From contig CM065311.1 in assembly GCA_033032175.1 (NCBI GenBank), forward strand, positions 1,667,190 to 1,731,189: 64,000 nucleotides of DNA. Direction: 5' to 3'. Positions within the stretch are counted from its first letter, which is position 1, and every line of letters begins with the position of its first letter. Source of the DNA: Saturnia japonica (Eukaryota; Arthropoda; Insecta; Lepidoptera; Saturniidae). Under the pieces are notes generated by a model. The model searched no databases and had not been told where the DNA came from. It saw nothing but the letters and a program-made list of their open reading frames with translations. Of the stretch, positions 1 to 12,800 are shown piece by piece. Position numbers and translations under genes: made by a program.

Positions 1-1040
1 GGCGCACTCTCTCGGCTGATGCCAAACCTCGGGGGGCCCGATTCCGCTTGCCGTGTGGCTCCAGTGTGGGCGGACAGCATGATGGCCCGACACTTTACAT
101 TCCTGTGAAAACCGCAGATCCGTCAGAGCTGTTCGAGGGTACCGTACGTTCTCATTTGAGACAGCCTCCCAATTGGTCGGATCCCCACCATGGGATCTAG
201 AATCGAGAGCCCTCGCGCTGCTATTCAGGTGGTGCGAGGAGGCGCTGAGGCGGGCGAGAGACCAACGCCACGACAAATCGCGGCTTGTAGGTCAGAGCTC
301 CGCAAAATATACATGGTGGAATCGTGGGACTTGCGACTTAGCAACCCCAGCTCAGGCGTGGCAACCGTAGAAGCCATCAAACCAGTTCTGGCTAGATGGC
401 TCCGGAGGCGGCATGGCACCCTCACCTTTCGGCTGACGCAGGTATTTTCGGGGCATGGCTGTTTCGGGAGTTACCTGTGTCGCATAGGCCGAGAGATCGA
501 TCGTTGTCACGACAATCGGCACCAAACTCTCGCTTCCGGCCGTGGTTCTGTCCATGGTCGAGAACGAGAGCGGGTGGAACTCCGTCTCTTCGTTTTGTTA
601 GAAAGTCATGCTTGCGAAAGAGGAGACGGAGAGGGAGACGTAGCGTAACATCTTGCTTCTCTCTCGCGGTCAACGAGCCAGGCGCCGGAAGCCGCGTGAT
701 GATCTCCGGCCGCCTTAAATGGGTCTGCTGGTTATGGACTTGGGCATGTCCATCACCGCGTAAATGCAAGCCCGAGATGGAGGAGGCGCACTGGTGTTCG
801 TGCTCTCTCCCAGGCTCGTTGGAGGTGTCGATTGCCTCTGACCATGACGGGACCCCGGGGAAGGGCCACACCTGCCGTGTCGAGAGGATGGCATGCGAAA
901 GCAGTTCCCGCTCCCCGGCCAACAGGTGCGAGAAGGACACCGTGGGGTTTTAGTCGGTAAGAGTCTGACATACCCTTCCCTTGAGCGGCCCAGCTCGGGA
1001 GGCGGATCCAATGCAGGATTTCCCCACGATAAAAAAAGGG
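1..1040 (+). mobile_element. 3' end of a decayed R1-clade non-LTR retrotransposon (end of ORF2 plus 3' UTR)
   Basis: This GC-rich block stands out from the AT-rich surroundings. Frame 1 opens with SRLMPNLGGPDSACR and then APVWADSM, the segment that follows the reverse transcriptase core in lepidopteran R1-clade elements. The usual 10-15 residues between the two pieces are missing, and a stop follows at about 109. The homology continues in other frames: PPWDLESRALALLFRWCEEA (frame of 173), then GVATVEAIKPVLARWLRRRH and GHGCFGSYLCRIGRE (frame of 190), then SGWNSVSSFC and KVMLAKEETERE near 560-645 with a stop between them. The copy is therefore broken by at least two frameshifts, a deletion and stops. 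The 3' UTR contains the motif CACCGTGGGGTTTTAGTCGG near 938 and ends near a short A-run at 1030-1036. The reverse transcriptase core and endonuclease lie beyond the left edge or are lost. The family assignment is recognition from memory. Confidence 0.8.
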
Positions 1041-2555
1041 CTGCATTTTTCATGTGCCAGTAGGGCAACATGATGAAGCTATCAACGATAAACAATGTGA
1101 AGTCATTTTACATTTATTTTTACACGACTGCGAAAAAGGAGGCTTTTATTTATGTCTATTTCTTTGGCACGCTCTGTAGCCTAAACGGCTTGATGGATTT
1201 TATCACACGAGGTGTCGTTAGATTTGCCTTAATTTAAGTACGACATCTGGGAATGAAATAAAAAGCAAAAGTAGAAAAGCGTTTTTGTTTTCAGGTCCAT
1301 TTCAGTAATTTAGCTTGTTTATTAAAATTGATTGCTAGCTTCATCTTTATATTGACACGCGGGATATAATGTTTGGAGTTATTTCTTAGTTATAATAACA
1401 AAAAAATGTTTGATTATTGGAAAAAATAATTCTGATTTAACCGATGCATCGTGTGAAGTATTAAATAATAAAGTAAACTCTAACAAAAGACACAGACAGG
1501 TCCAACGAAGCGTGTACCGAACAAGGTCACAATACCGACCGTAGGCAGTTTCACCTGTTTTTAATAGCAAATATAATTTTATCATGATCGTTCCAGATCT
1601 TTATTCGTGTGATAGTGAAAGTTATCTTGCTGAGTAGCGTTATAGCCTTACAGCGTTATATTATTAGGCAAGATCGCGTGCGAATGCGCCCAGTGAGTGA
1701 GTGTTTAGGTTGCCTAACACGCTCCGCTGTCCGATACCGGAGACGTTGAACGAGAATATTGACTCGTTTGAGTTGTAACGTTTATTGACACAAACGTGAT
1801 CGATTGGCGCAAGTTATATTGATAGATGATGACCCGATTGACCTCGTCTACCGAATAAAACTTAAGCGAATAATGAACGTAATCCCCTTGGTTTGTAGCA
1901 GTTTATTGAATATTTATTGCCCGTTTTATATTAGTTTGGATAACTATAGTTTTTAAATATGTACAATGTGAAGCTAATTTGGAATTGAACTCAAGGTTTA
2001 TGGTCATAAGTTATAAAATTAACCATATTAGGATCAATCAAAACTGCTATGATTTTATAAAGAAAGGGTATTATATATAGTTTAATTGTAGAACTGAAAT
2101 ATATTATTCTTCGATATATACGTATCTAGTAATATTTTGTTTAATTTTAAACCTGTCAACACTCAAGATTTAAAAATATTATCTTTTATTTAAAACTCAT
2201 TTTTCATTTTACAATTAAAATTTATTTTATGAACTGTTTTCGTGATTTGATGGTATACTTAAAATACCTGAACTAAAATATATTAAATTCTGTCAAGTTT
2301 TGCAAGTGCATGTTTTGGAAACAGGTGAATACGAAGTTATGATTTCGATTATTTTGCGTAGGTATAGCTATAGTCAATCCGAAATGCAGGTGTCTTTTTG
2401 ACGCTTTATTCGGTCGTTCGGGCATAGCGCGACAGCAACAGATTACTATAAACTAACTTTTTTAATGTCTTACCGGCCCAGTTAATATAACATGCATATT
2501 ATATTGTATGGTGATTATATTTACCGTTCAGACACACAACTGACAATAATTATGC
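1041..2555. other. gene-free AT-rich stretch
   Basis: No coding exon or recognisable repeat is seen. A moderately GC-richer patch at about 1665-1830 has no open frame of note. Confidence 0.5.
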
Positions 2556-2626
2556 TTACTTATATTATGATCGAAACCGCGACCTCGCGGCTCAATAGTA
2601 GGGTATGCTAACACTACGCCATGAGG
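2556..2626 (-). repeat. tRNA-like head of a SINE or tRNA pseudogene
   Basis: Read on the - strand, the segment starts with a box A-like TGGCGTAGTGTTAGC and has a box B-like GGTCGCGGTTTCGATC about 35 bases later. That is the internal RNA polymerase III promoter arrangement of tRNA-derived SINEs. It does not fold into a clean cloverleaf by eye, so it is not called as a functional tRNA. Confidence 0.5.
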
Positions 2627-2860
2627 CCTGTATTTACGAACATTACGTTCGGTTATCAGACAATAAGCGACACTGGGCGTGGTGATGTGATCGGGGTGGG
2701 TGTGGCGCGCAGGCCTGTCGCTCGTGTCGCTATCAGCGCGGCGTGGTGGCGGCCTGGGTGCCGTCGCATAATGACACGGAAGCTGTGGCACATTACTGCG
2801 GTGTCGCGACTCTCGCCATGTCGCCCAAGCACGCCACGGCAACTGATCATCGCTTAGAGC
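2627..2860. repeat. GC-rich block next to the tRNA-like head, probable repeat
   Basis: This CpG-rich stretch, with runs such as GGCGTGGTGGCGGCCTGGG, directly adjoins the tRNA-like segment. All three forward frames and the - strand frames are fairly open, as expected for base composition alone, and none resembles a known protein. It is probably part of a composite repeat. Confidence 0.3.
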
Positions 2861-5800
2861 ATGCGCTTTTGAAACACGACAAAATTCATCTCATTGTACC
2901 TTCTTACTGTTTAAAACATGTTTTGCTTCCTATATATTATCTCTAACAAAATGACAGCACTTTTAAGTAACTGCTAAATTAGTACCTAATTAAATTTGTA
3001 ATATTTGTATTTCAGCGGAAAACGTAAAGAAGATTATTTTATTTGTAACTAATTTAGTTTATTAGATCTATAACAAAATATATTATCTATACTACTACTA
3101 TAAAGGACTGAAGTTTGTATGTTCGTAGGAGGTGATCTATTGAAGTTCTAACTACTGATCCGATTCTAAAAAATATTTCGATAGTAGGATGCTTCATACT
3201 AGGTAAATAGGTCATAAAAAATAGACAGTTATTGAGGACTGTCAACAGAAGTGCAATCTTTAAACTAATAAATAACAGCAGGTTTTTTGGGATATTCTAA
3301 TTAATTGTTGAATCAAAAATTCAAATATCATTACTTGTAAAACAAAACATCACTCATTCAAACATCATTCTGGTCTTCACATTTATCAGCCACACGCAAT
3401 ACGTCATCATATATATAGCTACAAATACTCCTACTGTTGACATTTAATGATTAGCATGTCGGTGACGCGAACTCATAATTATCATATTACCCGTCCAAAA
3501 ATCGCCTAAAATTACCTATAGAAATTTCATCGTAGCTACATTATTTCATGGTTTCCTATAATTATAAAATACAATGTTTAATCGAGAGATTTTATCCTTA
3601 TCATAGACCCTATCAATTAGTGCAATAACATAGTGAACGTCAGTTTTTTGTATTTTTTTTAGTTGGTTCGATTCCTTTGGATTTGGTTGGTTCTTTGGTT
3701 TGGTTACTTTTTTTTAGAAAATCTTGTGAATGCTGTTATTATTATTTCAAAAAATAAAAGAATGTTTCCTTTGAGTAAAATATGATATCTTTAATATTAA
3801 ACATACTTTTCCTTCATATCCGTTCGTTTTTCCACCCTGTGTACCTAGATAAACAAACCTATCTCTGTCCAAAACAAATTTTAATTAAATATAACATTTA
3901 AAGTTATACAGTATTATAAATATTATTATTTTCAGTTCATTCTATATATAAATTAATTCTATTTAGATTTATCTCGGAGTTTAGCTTTAATTTACACAGC
4001 CACCGTATTTAAACGTAGCTTTTAACTCGGACATAGCAACAAGGAAGTGTCGCGCATCGCCTTGCTAAGGCGTCGCGTCGGTGTGCACTCGGCACTCACG
4101 CTATCAGATCCGCATACACGAAAATCGCAACCGAGCATTCACCTAGGATTTAATTAGTCTAGATCTAGTAGCCAAGGACTAACATCGAACAATAAAGATC
4201 GAACATTCCCTTTGCTAATAATTAGGACTTGTTTGAAAACGTGCACAGCGGTCTAGCCTGTTTGTTAATTTTATTTCAATTAATTGCTTTTATCGTATAG
4301 GAAGTATAACTTATTAAGAAACGGAGCCGCTTTGATTGTAAGGCATTGCTTTTTTTGTCATATTTTCTGTCACTTCTCTTTGTATGATAGTTTAAATTTA
4401 TCAAGTTATAATATTTTATAGCTATAAATTAAATCTCTATAATTATATTATTTTTCAAAGGTGTTTTTGTGACAACTCCATATCTCCTTTAATTTTTCAT
4501 CAAAATTAATGAGTCAATCATAATTTTCAAGCTTATATTCCCCCTATTGATTAAAAATATATAAATACTTTAAAATATAACTAATATATAGAAGGCGCCA
4601 CCTATTAAAAATCAGTGTAACTAACTTGACAATTGTGAGTTAAGTTTAATTTTATATCGATAATTTGTGAAATATTCGCAAGCTTAGCTGAAACTAGCTA
4701 GGAAGGGAAATTTTTCCTGTGGAATTTTATGGTAAGTAACATGTGTACTTACGCTGTTTTCTTCACCACTGAAAGTCTACATGCAATTTTGGCTTCTAAA
4801 AATTAACTTAAAATGAAAGTTGGCACGGTGTATGTATGTTTGGATGCCAAATAAGAGTACATAAAATTGTATTTATTTTACCTAATTGAGTATCATACAT
4901 CTATAGGTACACACACAACCACATTCAGAAACACACACACGCGTAATATTTCTTGTTTTAATAGTAAATATCTGGGCGACCGAACTGTGCTCACTGCTCG
5001 GTATCTTATAAACAAAAAAGAAAAACACCTATCTAGGTAAACTTGTAATGTAAAACATTATCTAAATTCAAAGTTTCATCGAAATCATTGGACCCGTTTC
5101 TGAGAAACTAATTACAATTATATACAAGAATTGCTCACTTACTATAATAAGATATAATTGATCAGAATAAGTATGAAAATTCGTAATTGGCTACTTCTAC
5201 TTTTCGATTTAGTTTATATCTTACAATGATCAGTGAAAATATCATTGAGATAAAAACATAGTGAAATGATATTTTATGATTTAATATTTATCTGGTTAGC
5301 AACCGCTCTCAAGTTTCATCTGCTACCTAGCAATTATTGGTGTATTCCAGCAGATACAATTAAGAGCCAACTTCCCATGATACCATTTTAAATTAAATCT
5401 TCACTTAAAATAATGCGATATTCTAGCCAAATAAGTTCAATAAAAAAAACCTACAATCGTTTATTTTTGTTATATTCATTTCATAAAGGTTATGTTAGTG
5501 CCATTAAATTTTTTACGGCAGAAATTCTGCAAATTTGTAACGTTACCTTCTAAATCGGATTCTTGACTAGCAGAAATAATTAGTTTTGTTCTCAACGTGA
5601 CAACTAACACTACTTCTCGCCATTCTTAGGATATTTTAAACGGTAGATTTGAATTTTTTTATAGTTTTTCACACAATATCCTATTAAACTCGTTTGTTAT
5701 TGTCATTTTATGTGCTTTGCCAGTAAATCGTGTGACCCTCCTCCATTCAACTGCTGGTTATGAAACTTTTACAAGCGAATGTTATCATATCTGGTATTGT

Positions 5801-6980
5801 GGTTATGTTATTTTGGAACTGGTAGTATATTTTTATAAGTACCATTATAAAGTATTAATTATTGAATTCTATTAGAATGTGTTAAAGTACTATTTTCATG
5901 AACTGGGTATAATTATGAACTATTTAATTCGATACAATAAATTGTCGTATGGCTACCTACTATAACCCTTTTTTCGAATATTAGTCGGCAATATGATGCA
6001 AACATGCAAAAAACATGTTATTCCACAAAAATGAAAATTACATATTCACAAATATTGTCGTACCTAGCGAATGTTCCTAGAGGGAGCAGCCAGTCAGCTG
6101 ATCAAACAGTATCTACCAAATTTATTCTTTTTCTTAAGTTGAAAAGAACAAAAACGGTATATTCCTTTAATACTTTCGATTTTTCTAGGATGGACAATAT
6201 GATTTGTAGGGTGGGCAGTGGCCTTAACTACGCCCAAAGATAGAAAATCATTTTTATCTGATCTAAGAACGATTTGCAATAAAGTTTTATACTACATATC
6301 CCATATTACTTTTAAAAATAAGTTGAAAAAATGACAGTCTATGTTCTCATATCATATTTGATAAAATATTCAAGTTAATTTACGTTCGAAAACACATAGC
6401 GCCATCTCTTATTTCGATATGACATTTTAAGGCACATAAGATGTTTTTGTAAAAACCAACTCGGTTAATATTTAAATGTTTATAACAAAGAGTTTAGCAA
6501 AACTTAGAGCTTTTTACAATATTTTATTTACCATTTTGCTAACATTCACAACTTTGTAAAAATGTATGATGTATTTATATAAAGGTTATTTACAATTTTT
6601 TTACATTATGTCGTCGATCGTTGGTACCGTATTGTCAACTGACAAATGTGAATTCAGGATACAAGAACCTTGTAATGCCAATAAGAAAACAAACAATAAC
6701 GTTCATTCCGTTTGCCACATTGCACAACACTTCGTTTGCGATCGATTGTATGCTTGTTCATAGTATACGTTTCATTTTTTGTCACAATATAATTTTCATA
6801 ACCTTTTAAACGTACCTCTTAGTCTATTGTCACTTTGATAAGTAAGTCTTCGCCTGGAAAATCGAATTGTTTTCAATATAAGTATTTACAATTTTGGCTA
6901 ATATAATATAAGTATATTCGTTGTTTTTGACCTTCGTACTTTTACTTAAATCAAAAATTATTTACACATTTAATTTAACT
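2861..6980. other. gene-free AT-rich stretch with minor repeat scraps
   Basis: No exon is recognised. At about 3090-3200 a scrap reads like the common insect repeat containing ACTGATCCGATTCTAAAAAA. A GC-rich patch at 4030-4140 carries the small inverted repeat CGCCTTGCTAAGGCG and no long open frame. CA/AC-rich microsatellite sequence lies near 4910-4940. Confidence 0.4.
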
Positions 6981-6984
6981 TTTT

Positions 6985-7175
6985 CTTTTTGCTCGTCCCA
7001 CTTAAGTAGGGTTGGTATATCATGTTTTTCTTCTTCATGCAGTGAACTGAGATTTGACTTAGTTTTTCACGATTGTCAGCCTCCTCCATGACGTCAACTA
7101 GTCGATGATAGCTAAATTTTCCAAATCATCCTCTTTAATACCTCCCACTACTGGCCTAATAAGTAAAGGAATATA
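6985..7175 (+). repeat. dispersed repeat, copy 1 of a two-copy family
   Basis: The segment runs from CTCGTCCCACTTAAGTAGGG to CCACTACTGGCCTAATAAG. A diverged second copy with the same order of motifs (TACTTAAATAGGGT, TTCTTCCTTCATG, GACGTCAAC, CCACTACTACCTAATAAG) lies at 30195-30410. Similar sequence is common in lepidopteran genomes, but the parental element is not identified. Confidence 0.55.
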
Positions 7176-8984
7176 TAAACTCTTAATATTATACTGCGAC
7201 TTAGGTATTTCTTGTACCCTAAATTTGGAACTCAATATTAGAAGTACTCATCATATTTCGGCAATCACTATTCTACTTACATAGTTGCTGCCTGCTTGTT
7301 CTTGACTTTTTTCTCGTAGACTCCATAAGATAAGTAAAAGGTGCGTGTGCTCGGTTTGACCTAGGACCACCAACATTTTTTCTTAAACACGGAAGGAACC
7401 TCGGCATGATCAACCATTTGCGTACAGCTTTATTGAATCTCGTCTTTTAGAAGTCTGTGTTGGTAATAAGTGTAAATACTGGACATCAATATCTACAATA
7501 TCTATTATCTAAGAATATCAATATCTCAATATCTAAGACCCTTTCAATATGAATATTAACCTATAATAACATTCATTTCTTTATGACCGTTATAAGAACA
7601 AAAAAATGTTCATTATGAGCATCGTTATTTAAAAATATAATCATAACAATCTAAATACAATAACAAATGAACATATATGTAACAAGATTTATTACATAAT
7701 TTGAACGTGGTGATTTCAAACCGACATTGAAATTTTTACGATTTATCGTAACGTAGTCGTGAAGTGTAAACAGAAGGCACGTGCTGCTTGCAGATACATA
7801 GCTACAGTTTGTTTATCGATAGATCTTTTATTGAGTGGGCAGATTTGCACTACGGTCGGCAATATGCATTATCATTGAGGTACGAGTTAACTAGGCCGCT
7901 GCGGGCTGGCGCCACACCTAGGTATCGAAACGACCAGGTGGGCCTTGTCGTAGACTGTAATAATGATTGACTACTGAAACAATCGGTATGAATAAATGGG
8001 TATACAAGCAAATCGGCTTGTGAGACGTTACTGAGATAAATAAGGTTTAACATCTAATGGATAGATCTTAAAATTTAAGATAGAATTTAGACTTAAGATA
8101 GAACTTACGATTAAACTTGAATTTAATTTCTAAACACTTATAAAATAGTCTATCCTTTATAACGTTATTATAAATATTTATTAAACAAAAAGCCTTAATA
8201 GCAAAATTGTAATGATCTAGACACACGGCGGTGTATATATTTGGTCGAAGTATTTCGAGATACATTTGACTCCTCCATATGTCAAAAACTATTCAACCTA
8301 GGATCTAAAAAGTAGTATTTTTATTACTCAAATTAATCTAAATATTTACTGATAATTAAGACTTGCCAAGGAAGAAATCCCATATCAAAGAAAGTAACAA
8401 ATTGTTTTGTATGTGATTGGAAGAATGTACAATCCTACAGCTATAATTAAAAGAACAGCTATGGAACTTGGGACCTGTTAGATCTCAGATCTTTTATCGG
8501 TAACAAAGACTACCCTGAAAGTCGTTTTAACCGAACTTGGCCCCTTTTCACGTTCATGTTTTTGTTGGGATAGTTATATTTGTAAGGTGTCAATCTAGAC
8601 TAGACAAGCTCTTACAGTAAGTAGGCACAGGCTACATTGCCTTATTTATCATGTCAGCCTGTGACGATTTCGAAAACTAAGAAAATAAAAGTTCGGTACC
8701 TTCCAGCTAAATGGTCTCCCCCATCTCGTAATAATGATACCATTTCGGTAGTGCCCAGGTTTCACGATAATTTCCTTCGCTGTTTATTTTAGTGGTGTCA
8801 CTTATTTTTCTTTATAATTTTAAAGAGTATTGATATCCTGGGTATTGATATCTCCGGCGACGTTCAGTTCTGCCGTTAGCTAGAAGATAAATTTGGTGTA
8901 TACTTATCAGCAGACGATAATGTTACTAATTACATTGAAAATGGAAATTATCACGAAATATTATATTCATACAACATATAACAT
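7176..8984. other. gene-free stretch
   Basis: No gene is supported. A short GC-rich islet at 7890-7960 sits within a 60-codon open frame (7788-7970) that resembles nothing recognised and has no splice context. Confidence 0.4.
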
Positions 8985-9290
8985 AAGGAAGCAGTGGTAG
9001 CGTGTACGGACTTCGCGTCGATTGACGTGAGTTCGAATCACTGCAATGAGACTGGACTTTCGTTGAAAGAAATCATTGTGATGAAACCATAGCATGGTGG
9101 TAGGTTATTTTCTAATGCTCGCCTGGCTAGCTACCACCATCAAATTGGGCAGCTATATTTGAGTGCCAGTTATCCCAGTAGGCTTAACGTGTTACCATCC
9201 TGGGTCTCACTTAAAATCAGTTGAAATATTGTGCATAACGCCAAACCTACAAAGGACACAAAAAAATCTTTATACTGGAAGAACTAGTGG
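8985..9290 (+). repeat. tRNA-derived SINE
   Basis: The head has a box A-like GTGGTAGCGTGTACGG and a box B-like GAGTTCGAATCACTGC. The body contains AAATCATTGTGATGAAACC and the tail GGCTTAACGTGTTACCATCC. Body pieces of related sequence recur at 34745-34980 and 47290-47345, so this is a dispersed family. Confidence 0.65.
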
Positions 9291-9644
9291 CTATTGCTTT
9301 TATATTCCTGTAGACTAACTGCTCGACCACCTCGTATTTTATCTATGATAAGTATAAATTTCCACATCATATTATTAAAAATGCTTAAGCAGTTTTTGTT
9401 ATGTCTTCGTTGTACATGCAAATTTCGCAAGAGCTTGTAAACGCCTATGATAAAATATTTTATATCTTTACTTGCCTACATATTTGAATATATTATACTC
9501 TTATAATTAACACGGGTTGTGTCACAAAACTTGTATGTTGAATACTACATAAACATTCGATCGTGTTAGTACATCAGAAAAAATGATTTCCTTATGTCCA
9601 TAGTAATTAATATAATTGGATTTTTTTGCTTATATTAAGCATTA

Positions 9645-9835
9645 GGGCCTGTTCAGATGTGACGTGCGCTAGCGCGTGTCAACGCGCGTTTTGGAAAATG
9701 TGCGCCTTGGTTTTCTATATAATATTTACGTCAAACCGTTTACGTCAATGCATCACTTAGAAAACAATGATAAACGCACCCCGTTCAGTTGTGAAGCGCG
9801 TTAAAGCGCGCTGCATGTGAACGAGCGCTTATTGA
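9645..9835. mobile_element. hairpin MITE (imperfect palindrome)
   Basis: The left arm begins GGGCCTGTTCAGATGTGACG and the right arm, reverse-complemented, begins AGCGCTCGTTCACATGCAGC. Inward, GTGCGCCTTGGTTTTCT pairs imperfectly with GTGCGTTTATCATTGTTTTCT. The element is therefore close to one long imperfect hairpin, rich in GCGCG blocks and far more GC-rich than its surroundings. It has no coding capacity. The superfamily and target site duplication are unclear. Confidence 0.55.
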
Positions 9836-10067
9836 AAAACGATTTTTTTTTAAGTCAAGAATGAGTTTTACATTTTTTTTATTTTTATGAATGAAACTTA
9901 GACTTAGTAGAAAAATAAAATTGTTGTTTTGTTAAAATTTTTAATACATTACTTATATTAAACAGAGGACTAGACAGGGGTGTGTCTGATTCAATAATGT
10001 CAAATATAACGAAGTAAGTTGCAATTTTACAAGTATTTGCTGATGTTTCAGAATAATGTTTGGTCTA

Positions 10068-10178
10068 TATCACGACAGTGGCAAATAAGATGCGGTCCGG
10101 CTGATGGTAAGTGTTTACCGTAGTCCATAGACGCTTGCTACACCAGAAGCAACATATGCGCGTTGCTGACCGTAATAT
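10068..10178 (+). repeat. dispersed repeat with GGTAAG..TTACCG core, copy 1
   Basis: Core motifs are GACAGTGGCAAATAAG, CTGATGGTAAGTGTTTACCG and ACACCAGAAGCAACAT. The same motifs occur in the same order, reversed, at 31232-31345. This is a common lepidopteran repeat with no coding content. Confidence 0.6.
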
Positions 10179-12600
10179 GTCAATATCAATGTCAAATGTC
10201 AGTAACTTCATTTTTTTTTTTATATTTTTATAAGGTTGTTATAACGATTATATCATTTGAAGCGTTGATCAATTAATTAACTTGAGTAACGTCATAAATA
10301 TCCTTTACATTTTTAAAAATTTTTGCCAATGTAGTTTCTATTCTTGATAGCCATCTGTTATATTCTTCTTTAGAATGGCTAGCTCATTAAATATTTATTG
10401 TATATACGAAGAATCCTTAACATACTCTGTGTTTTGAAAATGAAATTAATTTACAGAGAGAAAATCGACCGTTCATTGATACGTAAGTTTTATTAATTCA
10501 TTACAAAGAGCGTGTGTACAGAACGCAACGCTTGCCGTAACATAAGTCATTTTGCGCTATATCTACTTATCGAGACAGGAGGGTTCTTTCTTTAGTATTG
10601 CAAATAGATCGATTGGTAACCTTAAACAGTGGCATTGGTTTTATTTATCGACCACACCAATGAGTGGAGCAAGTACCATCCAGTACAAGTGAAAACCGAC
10701 CAAATCGATGCGACCTCCTCAGAAATATTTATCATTTTTTAAGATTGAAACAATGAGATGTATAAAGTGGTTGGCATTTATTTTTGTTCCTTTTTGTTTT
10801 TTAATCCAGTCAATTTAAAAAGATTTACCGCGTCAATAGCGGCGAATGGTTAATGGTTTTTCTGTAAAGTTTCAATTTAAAGGCATAGTGGGTACTGTGT
10901 ATCTTTAACAAATAAAATAAAAATATTTTATTTTTACTTTCTGACTCCTCAACTATGTTGTTCTATTATTTGATGCAAATCTTCGCCGTTCTGAAATTAC
11001 TTTTTAGTCATTATTTTACTTTAAAAGTTAACTTTCCAGAAATATCAAAATGCGTGTTTCTTTTACTTATGTACTGCATAAATCAATTTTCAATTTCATT
11101 TTTTTTAATTGACAGAACAGGAAAATCCTTAGTACCACTAAGTTATTCTGTTATACGATTTCACAAAAGGGCTTAATATTGTCCAATTTTCATAATTCTT
11201 TCTTCCTTTGGAACACTTCTGCTCGGGAACACATAATATCATTTGTTGAAATAGGCCATAGATTGTTTGCAGCCTTTTTAAATAAAACTCTTATTTCAAT
11301 TTGATTTGCAGACAACATTAGTATTGCGAATGTTTTAGAAAACGTAAATATACAGTTCAAAATTTGAGGTTAGAAATTTCCATGTTGCAAAAGCTTCTGT
11401 AATAATTCTTAGTGATTTATATGCAAATAGCATCTAATTTGACGAATAATAATACAATATTGATAGATTACACAGTCTGCTAACATTTAGTTCAATTGCA
11501 ATAACCATAGATCTTGATAGTTGCGACGCCCACAAACTTTGTTTCGTGATAATTGTCCTAACAACTACCAGAAACATAATCGTAGCGCCAACTTCTATAT
11601 CCTGATTCTGCAACACTACGCACGATTTACTACTTTATTCTACAGCAATATAAATCAATTTCATTTGATGTATTTAAGGAACCTTTTGTGTGGACATAAA
11701 TTCACCATTCTATTGTCTTCTTTGATAGTAGTTTAGCTATTTGCAGTTCTAAACCAGAATGATGTTCTATTTTGAATCTTATATCTTGGAGTTAAGGCTA
11801 TATGAGCAGTTACGTAACAGTAGCGATGTGGTATACTGTGTGATATAATTGTTCGCTATATTGTCTACATAATAACTGCAGATACATTTGGAAAGTGGGG
11901 CGGCATTGAGGTAGGCTTTTGTAAGCGATCACGTTGGTCAGTGTCAATGGATTTGTCTCAGATATGATGCAAGAATAAGCCTTATTTTGCGGTTCAGTTT
12001 TTAAGAATTTACTATCTTCACACTATATTAATAATTAATAGCTCCTTATTGCGGTATCTCTCTAGAGTAGATACTGTCTGTTGGCCGACAGCTCAACTGA
12101 TTCGTTATCCTTTTAAGGCACATTTTAGGTGAGGCAGCCTTTGAAATAAAAAATTACTTTATAAATAAATCAAGAATCCATCCGCATTGTAAATTACATA
12201 GATTTTATTTAATTAATAACCACTTCACCTACAAACGGACATTGCCTCGCTGAGTGTGTGTCTACGAATTGTAAACATTCAAGAGAAACATTTGTATTTT
12301 TTAAGTTTAATATGTGGCAACAAACTCCACAAACTGTCAAACTCCCTCTCTCTCAATATAAACTCGCTTCTGCATGCACGTCGTTGTATATAAATTAGAT
12401 TATTTTATAATAAAAAAATAATAATAAAGTAATCAACTGAAAACTTATTTTTATGTTTATTTTGTATTTTACAATCCACGAACAGCGTGTTTTATCATCT
12501 ATATCATGATTTATACTCTCAAAAGTTGTTTGACCATATCCCATAATCTCCCTTCCACTACAAAACCACAAGGACTGGTCTTCGGAGCCACAGACCTTTA
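10179..12600. other. gene-free AT-rich stretch
   Basis: Open frames here, such as 73 codons at 10955-11176, are low-complexity Phe/Leu/Ile/Ser runs in AT-rich DNA with no protein resemblance. Confidence 0.45.
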
Positions 12601-12800
12601 ATTATTTGCCTTTGTCGTAGCTACCGTGAAATAGTCTTCCTGTGGTCTTCACTCATTCGTACAATATTGGGTCCTTTAAAAAAGGGCGTATAGAAGCATT
12701 TTGGAAGACCAACATTATGGTAACGACTGCTGTGAGATCTTGCACTGATGGTCGCTGTTGTTACATCAAGTTGCGCCTTCCATCAAGCGCAAATAATTTT
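12601..12800 (+). mobile_element. 3' end fragment of a non-LTR retrotransposon
   Basis: One frame reads SVFTHSYNIGSFKKG-like (here VFTHSYNIGSFKKGR), the motif found at the extreme C-terminus of many insect LINE reverse transcriptase ORFs, followed by a sequence of 3'-UTR type. Upstream reverse transcriptase sequence is absent, as expected for a 5'-truncated insertion. Related ends lie near 36047, 32895 and 46700. Confidence 0.5.

Noticed and set aside
422..940. 172-codon - strand frame in the GC-rich left end
   Set aside because: The + strand carries the recognisable R1-clade peptide order, and the - strand opening is a composition shadow.
2556..2626. A functional tRNA gene on the - strand
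   Set aside because: Box A and box B resemblances exist, but no clean acceptor stem or full cloverleaf could be paired by eye.
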